This document shows, one piece after another, positions 25,766 through 36,319 of a stretch of DNA of 64,000 nt. How positions within the stretch are numbered: the stretch's first letter is position 1; each line of letters begins with the position of its first letter. The translations under genes and the position numbers were made by a program. The notes under the pieces are model-generated. The model had not been told where the DNA came from, ran no database searches, and was given only the letters and a program-made list of their open reading frames with translations. The stretch covers positions 62,001 through 126,000 of the forward strand of contig FLMG01000154.1 of NCBI GenBank assembly GCA_900088475.1, written 5' to 3'. The DNA is from Hyphochytrium catenoides (lineage: Eukaryota > Sar > Hyphochytriomycetes > Hyphochytriales > Hyphochytriaceae).

Positions 25766-25942
25766 CGAACTGCAGCTCTTTATAAATCAATAGAGAAACG
25801 CCTTCCTAGATCGCCTAGGGTTATAGAAAGCCGTTCTCTATAATAGGCCACTGCTCTTTCCTAGGTAATCGCTGTGACCCCAGGTGAAGACTCCTTGATA
25901 ATCAAGAACAACAGAAAAGGTATCCAGGAAACAGAGAGGCAT

Positions 25943-28829
25943 TTAGATCCTACTCAGAGGAGCAGACGAGTCTGCTGCCCAGATCTTGGCCTTCCTCGCC
26001 AACTCAGGGTAACCTTCGAGAATTCTCTGAAAGTCTGAGCGGAGGAGCATGAAGACATGGCAGACTGTCTCTGCCACCACATCATAACGCCTGGGCTCGT
26101 CTAGCAGGACTTCTACCTCTCCAAAGAAATCGCCAGTCTTTAGGGTCTTCTTCTCAAAACCACGGATTTGTACGGTTCCCATGCTGGACAGCATGAGAAA
26201 GAAGAGCGGGAGACCTATTAGTCTCTAGCGTCTGAAGCTCCAAGGAGTATCAAAAGTTTTCTCTGGCCGTGACTCCACAAAGCCTTGGATCAGCTCGATA
26301 CCGGTCCCTTAACTCTAAGCGCTTACCTGATAAAAAAGATGGCCGTGCTGAGACTTCCTCTCTCTATTATTTTCTTCTTTGGGGAGTAAGTCCTTGCGTA
26401 CAGAGGGACGTTGAATGACTCGATCATCTCCCTAGGTAGAGCTGAGTAACAACGAGAGGGTTAACCTGACGGTGGTGGATGACAGCTTGTAATGGGGCAA
26501 GGCCGAACCAACACTATAGATGGATGGCGCCCTTTGGACGTATTCAAGACGCGTGTGCAGGAATCAGTGGAGAGATGCGCTCTATAGTGATAGGAGAAAA
26601 CTGTACGTCAGGAAGATTACCTTTAAAAATTGGTGAGTTGACCCTGTACAGCATCGACACAGCAATCTTTGGCGCAGAGACCGTAGAGTACTTTCTAAAG
26701 GTAGTCGCTGTGACGTCCAAGTGTTCCAAGTCATACTTATAGTTGACCATGATGCCTAAGCTTTGCGCTTGCCCTGACCGAGAGGAGTCAGCAGCAAAGT
26801 TCAGACGTTCCACATGGGCACCATTGGAGATGTGGAAATTGGCTACGGGATCGAAGATCTTCTTCCCTCTTCGCTCAAACAGTAGGTATCGAGAACAGAG
26901 TTGCAGGAGGAGCTCCTTTAGTGCGGCAGGACAGGTCGATCTAATCTCTTCCCAGCGCCTGAGCTCTAGTATTGTCAGCATAGTGTCATACACGTCAGCA
27001 TTCGGTGAGGTCCCGTCAAAGTGGACTCCTCCAATGACCACACTGCCCCTTCCTTCTTCTCCCATACCCCCTCCGATTTGCTTTAGCGACAGTATCCAGT
27101 CCTTCTGTGCCTGAGTGAAGAGTGCCTCACTTTTCTCTGTCAAAGCCTTCATTAGCCAGCTTCTGAACCCCGGGACTGGAGATAGCGTAGCGTACGTTTG
27201 ACAGGAGGGAAACTGTTCCGCAATTTTAGCAACAGAGAGAAAGATGAGGTGACTCGCGAGGTTGAGACCCTGAAGGCCCCTATGAGGGTTACTGATGGCG
27301 TAGAAAACTGCGTGCGTGCTCTCTTGCGTATCGTCTATCCGTCCTTCCACGATGTCTTGAATGTTGGCACAGAGGTTTGGAGCCATTGCGATCGTCACAA
27401 AGCAGAGTGGAGCCTGAATGTTTGCGTGGAAGAGTCCAAACATGAGCCTGTTCTTCCCGCATATCCTTCGCTTTACATCGGCCCAGGAGGAAAAGGGATG
27501 CACTCTCTCGTTTCCGATTATAAACTCCACCACAGAGGCGCTTGACAGGGAGATTGGAGAAATGAGAACCCCTTGCTGGGTGCTGAAGAGCTCTTGCAAT
27601 GTGTCGTTGAGCTCTTGCAGGCTCTGTCTCTGCTCGGAAGTGAGAGAGAGACCCTCGTCCGACAAAGAGGCTACAAGCTGTCCTCTGAGGTCTAGAAGAA
27701 AGCGAGCACCCTGAGGGACTGAGGCGACAAGCTTGACAAATTTGGCATTAGGCGGTATCAAGACCTCCTGCATGCAAAAACGAAGAGCAAGGTGAGGCAT
27801 GATTGTTCCTTCGCAAGAAGGGGTCATGGAGGCAGTTCTGTCCCGTTAACTGTCATCAAGCGGGAGAGTGCAGGACCTTTCAAGCACTGGTAGCTTTTCA
27901 GGCTAGGAGAGACAGGAGAAGATTGTCGAGTTTTGCGCGGGAATAGCACGAAGCCTGCAAGGCAGGAACCAAGAGCTGCATTGAAGGCGCGGCTCCTCTA
28001 AGTGGCAGTATCGGTTGTTCATACAGAATAAAGGAGCATCGTTCTCACCTTCAGATCATGGAAAATAGAATGACCCAAGCCTCTTATAAAAGCTATCGAA
28101 GGGGCAATTATCCCAAGCACCAACTGGGCTCGTAGTTTTAGGGGTAGCTGCTCCAGGACTTGAGGCAGCTCCTGGCGTCCCAACTCTTGGCCCAGAGCTA
28201 ACAGCAGCTCCAATCGCTGCGAGGAAGATAGTTGGGGATAACGAAGACAGAAGTCGGAGGCAAAGTCTCTCTTTCGCTTAAGCGATATGACAAAGCCTTC
28301 AGGATCATTGGTCGCGATATTGCGCTACATCGGCAGCGAACTAGCCGTTAGACGAAGAGCAGGAAGCCGCAATGAGCAGGCAAAGCTTTAACTCAAAGAG
28401 GAGACAGGGCGAAAGACCATTGCTAGGCACAGCCAAATACGCAGGGCCACTAGGCAAAGAAAATATAGGGAATTACCAAGGATGCTATGAAGCAGAGAGG
28501 CTAGACAACCAGCTACGAGGAACACAGGGTCACATCAGAGCGAACGGGTATTTCCAGATGTTAAGGGGAAGTATAGCACAAGAGACTGCATTTAACGAAC
28601 GCCAAGCGAGCACATTGCGGTTGCAAGTCTGTGAGAGAGCGCCGCTGTAGGTGACTGGTCCCACCTTCACTTCCTCCACAAACTTCTCTCTGGCGAAAGA
28701 GACTTGACTGACATCCTTCATCTCCTTTCTCTGTCTCTTGTCCTGGTGAATCTTCAACAGAGTGCGCTCAAACCATTCTTGGCCTTGTGCCTCGTTGAGC
28801 TGGGATAGCTGCACCCTCTTTTCAGCCAT
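25943..28829 (-). CDS. MLYCD: Malonyl-CoA decarboxylase, apparently fused to a cyclic-nucleotide-binding domain
   Basis: MCD converts malonyl-CoA to acetyl-CoA and CO2. Exons: 28829-28665, 28324-28049, 27767-26650, 26531-26466 (or starting 26513), 26431-26327 and 26183-25943; summed length is a multiple of three, 656 aa. The MCD part has the helical N-terminal domain (RYPQLSSSQRLELLLALGQE), VPQGARFLLDLRG, FYAISNPHRGLQGLNL, the signature ATLSPVPGFRSWL and the C-terminal MVNYKYDL. Leaving the last MCD exon by the gtacag donor after KIAVSM joins it in frame to a cyclic-nucleotide-binding domain: YSPKKKIIERG, TAIFFIS, GTVQIRG, phosphate-binding segment DFFGEVEVLL with DEPRR, and a C-terminal helix. 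The protein would end SRI, a PTS1-like tripeptide; many MCDs end in SKL. If that intron is not used, MCD stops at TGA 26544 and the binding domain has no clear start. MCD call is firm; the fusion is probable. Confidence 0.8.
26466..26531 (-). other. Linker exon joining MCD to the nucleotide-binding domain
   Basis: The exon reads in the frame ALPHYKLSSTTVR, which forms the first helix of the cyclic-nucleotide-binding fold. It is bounded by acceptor gtccaaag (or ccatctatag, start 26513) and a donor gttaac opening a 34-nt intron. No ATG precedes it in frame after the stop upstream, which is the main argument that it belongs to the MCD transcript. Confidence 0.55.
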
Positions 28830-30084
28830 GGCTAGCGCAAGAGTCTGGCAGGAGGCTCAAAACTGTGACAAAATTGTTTGCCGAAGACGTCAGTGCGCGG
28901 AGTTACATCCGCTATGCCAAGATCCGCGCCCCCTGGTTTGACCAGGAGGAAGCACTAGCGAGCCGTGAGCCGTGTCAGCCAAATCAGCGATCAAAGGCTC
29001 TCCCTAGCGCACAGGTGCTGGGTGTGACTGTCTATGCTGATGACTCCACAGACTCGCGCAGATTATTGCGTTATTTGCTAGTCATGAGTCTCGAGTCTCG
29101 AAGATCTTTCCGACAACACTTGAAGTTCCTCACACCGGATAAAGCGAACATCTAAGGGAGTGTCTGTACCTTAAGCCCACTAATCTATAGAAATAACAAT
29201 AGTATAATATGAAACCGTTTCCTATACCTCTTCCTACAGACAAACTAATACGACATCGGCTGGACAGATCTTCCCCATCACTGTTGCTTGTTGATTCATC
29301 CTTGGCTCCCTCTCTCATCGGCACTACAGGTAATAAGGTTGCCTGTCACGCACCAGGAAGCTTCAAGCCCAGCGTAAACTCCCAGCAGTGCACCGAGCTT
29401 GTACCCTCCCAGAGCTGCCTCGGCTGCCGCTGATCTGGCTTGCTTCGTAGACTGTAGCCAGGGCGAGAGCGATATTGAGACGAAAGTCAGTGACTTTTAA
29501 CGCTGTAGGGACGCGCCGGCCCTAAGCAAGGCAAGCAACCGGAACTCACATAAGAATAGTCTGGCTCTTGTCAGCCACTCAGCGGTCAGGTAAAGGCCCA
29601 GGACTAAGAGAACGATGGAAAGCAGTCAAAGGCGCGGATCCACTTTCATTGGTGGTTCCAAAGAACAAGAACTCCAAGGCAATCAAGTTTTGCCGAAGTC
29701 AGATGGTAACTTATTTAGGGCTAATGAGAAGCGGAATCACTGGCATTAGATAGAACTGACTTGCATTGTGAATCACATTCTAGATGCCGCCTGGGAAGTG
29801 GTCCCAGATGATTCGAAGGCGGAGATTAATGATAACCTTTCGCTAGGTAAGTGTAAGCTAGCGGGGAAGGTCCTTCTATCACTGTGACCACTATACCTAC
29901 CTAAGACTGTTCCCTTTGAATCTCGCTACCACCAGCCCCGGAGCACGTCTGGATTCGAGCTCCAAGGCCTTCCAAGCGATGAGGAATAAATTTGAACATT
30001 TGACTATACACAGTGCGCCTCCAGCGCCTTATTGACGGAAGGAGGTGTGAAAATAAGGAGATGCGCAGCAGAGCGGCAAGAGCT
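28830..30084. other. Intergenic region between MCD start and RRP6 stop
   Basis: The MCD promoter and 5' UTR should lie at the left end. A plus-strand frame at 28865-29155 has no ATG and no recognisable domain. Nothing else was identified. Confidence 0.4.
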
Positions 30085-33000
30085 CTATTTTCTGGCAGCC
30101 CAGTCCGGTCTGGACGATTTAGAGCCTCCTTTCCTTCGTACCGCCTTCATCACTTTGCTTTTGTCCTCCTCTCTTTTCACACCGTACGCAGCTGCCACGT
30201 GAGAGCTAAGGCTCTCTCCTCCACTGTCCTGACCCTGTTTCCGCTGGCCCTTCAAGGCAGATGGAAGGAGAGAAAATCCAGTAGTAGCGGAAGCCGCTGC
30301 GGAGTAATCGAAGGGTTTAAACTTGGCCCTCTCTCTCTCTTTCTCCTTTGGTGCTGCTGGATCAGTGGCCGCTCCACTAACCTTCTTGGCCTCTTCCTGG
30401 CTCACCCAGCCAAGCTTATTCATGAAGGAACCCTGCACATCGGCATCACGAGCAGAAGATTGGCTAAGGAGCCGAAAGGAAACCAGAAGCTAATTCATCG
30501 TTTACTTACCGCGTCTTCTAGATCATTCTTCTGCTTTTTACTGGCAATTGCATACTCATCATCCTGCGTGTCATCTTGATCCTGGACCGTCAAAAGAAGG
30601 ATCACGGATGATTAGAATCAAGGAGAGAGAGTGACAGCCAAGTGAGAACCCTGTAGAAATGGAGATGGAATACGCATCTTCCCACCTGTGCTGTGGGCTC
30701 CGCTGCCGATTCTTTAAGTTTCTTCTTCTCCTTTTTCCTCTTCCTATTGATGTTGGACATCTGATAGATCTCCGCAATAGATTGAGGAATTGAAGACTCT
30801 TCTTCCGGGGTATCAGTCTTACTGTTATCTTGTCCTTGTGCTGCGGTAGGCGCCATCTGCTTCTCATTTGCTCCCTCAGGCCTCTCCTGCCAAGATATAT
30901 CCTTCGAAGAAGCCAGATGTACTGGAAGGGCAGCGATATGTCCTCTTATTTCCTCCGCTTTTTTCTGCGACTTCTCCGTGGTCGAGTCATTGTCAAGCCC
31001 ATTTCCACTAAAGTCTACACCGGAAAGAGGCTGAGAGGCGTTATAGTTGTCATTGACAGGAGAAAGGAGTGCCGCCTGTCTCCTAATAGTGTTGGGAGTC
31101 CAGCCAGAGACAGTATAGAGATTCGCATAAGAAGTAATAGGCGACGGCGTCGCATCCATCGAGGAGAACTGGAGGTCTGAATCCTGCTGTCTGTGCTTTG
31201 GGGTCACAAGTTCCGTAGCAGTAGAGGAGGAGCGAGAGGGCGAGGCCGTCTGGCCAGAAGATCTCTCCTCCTTCCCTGCCTCGGCGACCGCACGCGCAAT
31301 AAGCTCAATGATGTCAGATGCTCGTTCCCTCAAAAGGGGGGGAAGTGGGTTGATGCAGCGGTTGAGAGCACTCAGCGTCGAAGGCATCTCGGTACTCAGC
31401 TAGGAAAAACAGACAAAGAAGTTCAGTATGAGGCCGACATACGGCAGAAGACTCTCGGAAGTGATGGGAGGAGGAGATGAAGAATGAACGTCCGGTGGAG
31501 ACAGAATCGCTGCAAACTGAAAAGGTTAACGTTTACCTTAATGAGAACATGCTTGGGCAGAACGTAGCCCACGGACTCGTCTAACTCCCTTCCTACTCTG
31601 TCCCTCCAGTCAAAAAGAGCTGCAAAGACAGTCCTCTGCTGAGGGGAGAGAGAGAGGTTCATTGTCTCTATGGCACCGAGATACGCTTCCGGGGTAACCA
31701 CGGGCTTTTCATATCTTTGCAAGCAAATCTCTTTGCTCCGTCTTAGCACCTCGAGTAGAAAATTGTGCGCCTTACTTCTCTCAAGAAGCTCTTTCTTCAT
31801 CACGTCGAAGATGTACAGAAGATAATGAGTATCCTCCTGTGCATACTTCTTCATCTCCGCTGTTAGCGGTCGTATTCTCCAGTCAGCTAATTGGTACTTT
31901 TTGTCAGCTACGTGCTTGCAGTGCATCCGTAGGAGATAGGCAAGAGAGAAACCTGGATAATCCAGGACTCTTGCAGCCTGTCCAGTATCAAACATGTTCA
32001 CTATATACAAACCAAAGTCCCTCTGGAGCCATAATATATCGTGGTCAGCTCCATGCAGAACCTTCAATATCTTAGGGTCCGTAAAGACGATGTTGAGCTT
32101 CCCTAGCTTGCCTCTGAGTGCCAAGGTGTCTACCAAATAGTCTGCAGATCGCGTAGAGATCTGCATCAGACAGACAAACCCCAAGAAGGAGCGATAAGAG
32201 TGGTTTTCCAAATCAATAGCGATGATCTTCTCCTTCTTTAAAGTCTCAATGAGGGATTTGAGGCCTTCCTCTGTGTCTATCCATGTGCAGGGCGTGAGCT
32301 TCGTAACAGGCGGGGGTAGTGTAGGAGTGCCTTCCGCTGGCCGAACGAGCCATTCGGGATAATCGAGACGGGAGAGCTCTGCCTCGTAAGGATGGGGATA
32401 GTATCCTGACAAGATCAGATTCCGTCAGCCGATGGAGCATTACACCAGACAGAGCAAAGGGTACTAAGGACATACAGCAAGAGCACCCAGTACGGAGAGA
32501 AAGACAAGAGTAGAGAAGCTCATCAATAGAAACATCATTCCGGGGTAGAGATCGAGGTGCATCTGAGAACATTGGGACGAGCACATTCTATCTTGATGGA
32601 ACTCTAAGAGGAAATGTAATAGACAGAGCATGCTCTAGGAATACCGGTAAGTGTCCGCCCTTCATCCCCCTCTCTTTCTTCTTCTACCGGCTCGAGCTTC
32701 AATGGCGTGATAGCGTTCGGTTTGCTGGAAAGGTGGGGCACAAAGGGGCTCCGACTATTGTCCACCTTCTTCGAAAAGTTCAGCTGAGGCTTGGGAATGT
32801 CATTGGCAGTAGCCGCGATGCTCGTTCTTTCAGTTCTGGCCGTCCAAGGGGCTGGCTGAAGTTGACCCTTCATCAGCATTACCTGCTTGTGACTGTCATT
32901 ACCTGTGGCTATATCTATAAAGGTATCGGCTTGTTCTAATAAACCATCCAGCAGATCCGTCACCGCCTCAAAGGAGTCTGGCTCTGTCAGGTTGTCTACT

Positions 33001-33302
33001 CTAGCCAGGTTGAGGCTTTTCCCTAGCTTCCGCACAACTTTGTCTATGAGCGTGACCGAACGCTTTGCGCAGGCATCTGCCCTGGTCTTGAAAAGGGGGT
33101 TGGAGCTTACATGATAATCGTAGTCGTTGTCAATAGAAGGGATAGCATTAGAAGCTTTGGTAGCCAACACCAAGCTCTTCAGAAGACTCTGTACATATTG
33201 GGAGGGAGGTGGCACTTTTTTCTTTTCGTCCTTCTTCTCTCCTACTTCTCCGGCAGCACTGTCCGCTGCCCTAGGAAGCAGTAGATCATCTATCGTAGAC
33301 AT
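30085..33302 (-). CDS. RRP6: Exosome 3'-5' exoribonuclease RRP6/EXOSC10
   Basis: Nuclear exosome-associated nuclease that trims rRNA, snoRNA and aberrant RNA. Five exons, 33302-32645, 32405-31537, 31399-30686, 30581-30510 and 30432-30085, join in phase to 886 aa, close to the animal EXOSC10 length. Order: PMC2NT N-terminal domain (YVQSLLKSLVLATKASNAIP), DEDDy nuclease with IAIDLENHSYRSFLG, HGADHDILWLQRDFG, QLADWRIRPL and YAQEDTHYLLYIFD (the Tyr and last Asp of the DEDDy set), then an HRDC domain ending DESVGYVLPKHVLIK and VPPLLRE-like PLPPLLRERASDI. The tail is disordered and basic, with the conserved FKPFDYS element. ATG 33302 is the first Met in the open frame. All catalytic residues are present. 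Confidence 0.95.
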
Positions 33303-34584
33303 CCTGCTATCGGTCTGTCCACATGGAGACCCGCCTTCACCTCTCTGCACAGACGCCACCTAATCCCTGAGGCAGCTACGAGTCACAAGGAGCTTCATAT
33401 GCCCGCCAAGAGACTAAGTAGAAGAGTGTGTGAGCGGGAGGAGAGGCAGTGAAGCATGAGAAGCCGATGTCAATCAGTGCTGATGAGACGATCCCGACCT
33501 CCAAAGCCAAGAACAGGCGCAGCAACAACTTGATCACACTGCTTCTCCTGCCCAGTCGACCATCCAAAATAAGGCCATCCTTATACTGAGTGTGACCCTA
33601 TTTATTCCGGATATGCGCCAAGAGTCTAGGCGTTAACAGCTAGCTAGTCATACTTCAGACCGAGCGATGCCCAGATGACAGGACAAACGGATTAGAAAGA
33701 TTTCTATAATAAGGACATCGATCCTGGGCTGATCTGTTACCAACTCTCAAAAATGGCAGGATCTCATTGTTCGCTGTCCAAACGTGGATGGCGAGGCTTC
33801 CTTAGAGGCACTGGGCGGCTTCCGCGGTAAAGAGAAGGGGCGGAGCTATTGATTCTTACAGCTATGTAGTACCTGATTCCGGACCATCATTGAAAGGAGC
33901 TTTTGGATCTTTATATTAGACGCCTTAAAAGTATTAGCACTGCCAGTTGATCCTGCGCTGTAGCTTCTGCCCTACCTGCTTGTTGACGTCAAGCCCGAAA
34001 GTAAAGCGCGTTTATCCGGTTTTAAATGTCTGATTATTAACAGTAGGGCTAAGCTGAACTTGGCAAGCTTCGGTTCACCTCCGGCAAACATCTTAGCCTT
34101 TTTTACATCGCGACACTTCTATCCGAAGTGTCCAGCATCATGCTAACGTTTCCCCTGCGTGAAAATCAGTTCTTCTGAAAAAAGGTGTTCAGCCTAGGGT
34201 TAACGAAACAGAGGAAGCCAGAGACACATCGAGAGCATCAACCAGGGAGAATAGCAATTAGTAAGGTTGGGAGAATGTCCGTAAGGAGGAGGTAAGAGAC
34301 TTTACGGATGAGCTTTGATCTTTAGTGATGGAAGACAGCAGCGCTAGATCTGATCGTGTGTTGAAGCTTCTGTCTTCCTCAGTCCCCTCTGTGATGAGTG
34401 TAACTCCCATATATATCCAGAATTCGTACATTCTTCTTGGGAATTATCTGCATTTTAGCCCGTCCGATAAAGAATACACCACAGAGGATGGAATTCTGAT
34501 GCTGGCTCTCTGGTCAATCGTTCCTTCGCATCCCCCTGCTCCTCCCGATGGCCTCATCTCAGCACTCTCTAGCCTCCACCAACC

Positions 34585-34641
<57 letters not shown>

Positions 34642-34922
34642 TTACTTTTAAGCTGTAGAGAGCCAACTCTGCTCTATGGGTACGGGTGGACTTGTCTCTT
34701 CCCTCTGTTTCCTGACAGATGAACCTGCCTCTTTGCTTGTCGCGAGAGCTCGTTGCACTTCAAGTACCTACCGCCTGCTCGTCGTAGATGTATAACTCTG
34801 GCTCTGTCGTCTCCGCCTTTGCCGCCGCCAAATAAGCCCTTGCCTCTAGGCCCTAGGTCTTCTACCTGTATGAGTCCTTGATGAGAATCTACGACGGAGG
34901 GGCTTGCAGTCCTTGAGCAGTA
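33303..34922. other. Intergenic region with a CT repeat
   Basis: No protein family is recognisable. A plus-strand frame from ATG 34328 (MEDSSARSDRVLKLL...) runs into a CT microsatellite and is probably not coding, though it could be 5' UTR or an upstream exon of the following small gene. A compact stretch around 33935-34110 ends in a T-run but could not be assigned to an RNA family. Confidence 0.35.
34587..34645 (+). repeat. CT microsatellite
   Basis: About 55 bp of CT dinucleotide interrupted once by TG. Confidence 0.95.
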
Positions 34923-36036
34923 ATGGGAAACACATCTGGGGCGCAGTCGCAGGAGAATCACCTCCTGGCTGTGAAGGTAGATCGGACGCCTCTGTCTGAG
35001 GCGGAGGTGCTATCAGCAGCAAAGAAAGCTGCAGCTCTCCCACCTGCGGCACCCATCCTTGACCTGAGCGAAGGAAGCATTATCAAGAGCCCTAACTCAC
35101 AAGGTACTAGTCCACGGGCTGGCCCTTCTACTACCGCCGTCTCGCAGCTTAGAGCGCAGAGCTAACTCCTTTCAAGTAGCTAAGTACCTTACACGCTCAT
35201 TCTAGCTCTCGCTGGTCATCCTCGTCTCTCTTCTCCTTCTTTCTCGCTCTCACGTTGCCCTCGGCGCTTGCTCTAGGTGAGAGGTATGTCTTCCGACCGA
35301 AGCTTGAGGAGGAGCGGCCGTTCTATGTCACAGGCGCGGCACAAGCTGCAGCAAAGACCAGAATCACCACGGTAAGTCTACTTCCAGCTCTCAGTCAAGG
35401 GCCTCATCCTCGTCCGATAGTAATGTATCTTCCCTATCTATATCTTATCGGCTCTGACCAATGGAAAGACGGTTCTTCCTTGCCACTTTGGGAGTCGTCC
35501 TTTCTCTTCACCTTATTGTCTGTTTCTTTGGTTGACTAAAGCTGGAACTATTAACGCTATGACTTCTTCCTGGGTCAGCCCTTGTCCTATAGAGCGGCCC
35601 AAATGCTTCTCCGATCATCATCTTTGTCTCTCTGAGTCTCTGCCTTTCAGTCCTCACTTTCACTCTTTCTTTGCGTCTGTATCTTTACTGCTTCCACATT
35701 CTGGAGTCTCCGCTCTGCTTTACGTACCTCTTTCCGGCTCCTTCAAGCGTTCCTCTTCCCGGAGAGTTCTCGTTCTCGATGGCACCTCCCTTTCGCTAGT
35801 TTTCAAGGGACGTGTGGAGCTGTCCTGCCTTGGCTTCACTAACCTCCGCCGTCTGTACCTAAGACTCAACTTACCTTCATATCTGTGCCCTCTAACCTCT
35901 CTGTCCCACGTCACAGGGAGCAAAGTCAGATGTGATCCTCATAGTTCGAAACTCCCCGAAGAATGCAGAGCAAGCCAACAAAGTTCATTTTGTCCGCAAG
36001 CCCGCTTCAACTTCGCCCCAACAGGGGGCCAGATGA
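34923..36036 (+). CDS. Small protein with predicted N-myristoylation signal, unknown function
   Basis: Three exons, 34923-35103, 35277-35371 and 35917-36036, join in phase to 131 aa with stop TGA 36034. The protein begins MGNTSGAQSQ: Gly2 with Ser/Thr at positions 5-6 fits a myristoylation signal, suggesting membrane attachment. The middle reads ERYVFRPKLEEERPFYVTG, followed by SDVILIVRNSPKNAEQANKV. No family is recognised. All three splice junctions use good gtact/gtaagt donors and pyrimidine-rich acceptors, which makes the gene credible although it is short. It converges tail to tail with the fatty acid synthase gene, about 280 bp apart. Confidence 0.65.
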
Positions 36037-36319
36037 TGACAAGAGAGAAGAAAGAAGTCCCTTTTCAGGAGGAGAGGGGCGGGACCTGAAGAAGGCAGCG
36101 TCTAAATTAACTATTGACTCCGTTATTCAATGTTTATGGCTTGAGTCCTCACCTCACTTAGCGCAATCCTTCGCCCAAAGAACTGGCCAAGCGGTCTGAG
36201 GACTCCGCCGTTTTGAAAAAGTAACCTAGGACTACCTCTCTCTCCTTAGTCTTGCTATCCTTTCCGCTAGGTCTCTACAATCTGCTACAACCTGCCCTAG
36301 ACAACTCGCTCTTCACCCT

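Noticed and set aside
25943..26531. A separate small gene for the cyclic-nucleotide-binding domain, for example a channel or PKA subunit fragment
   Set aside because: No in-frame ATG precedes the first helix exon, there is no room for a promoter, and no membrane or second binding domain is nearby; fusion to MCD explains the data better, though it is not proven.
28865..29155. Plus-strand frame next to the MCD start
   Set aside because: No ATG, no domain, and it overlaps the presumed MCD promoter region.
33950..34110. Short similarity to the start of 18S rRNA (ccagttgatcctg) and a T-run further on, suggesting an RNA gene
   Set aside because: Only about a dozen bases match, the following sequence does not continue as rRNA, and no tRNA or SRP-like fold could be drawn convincingly.
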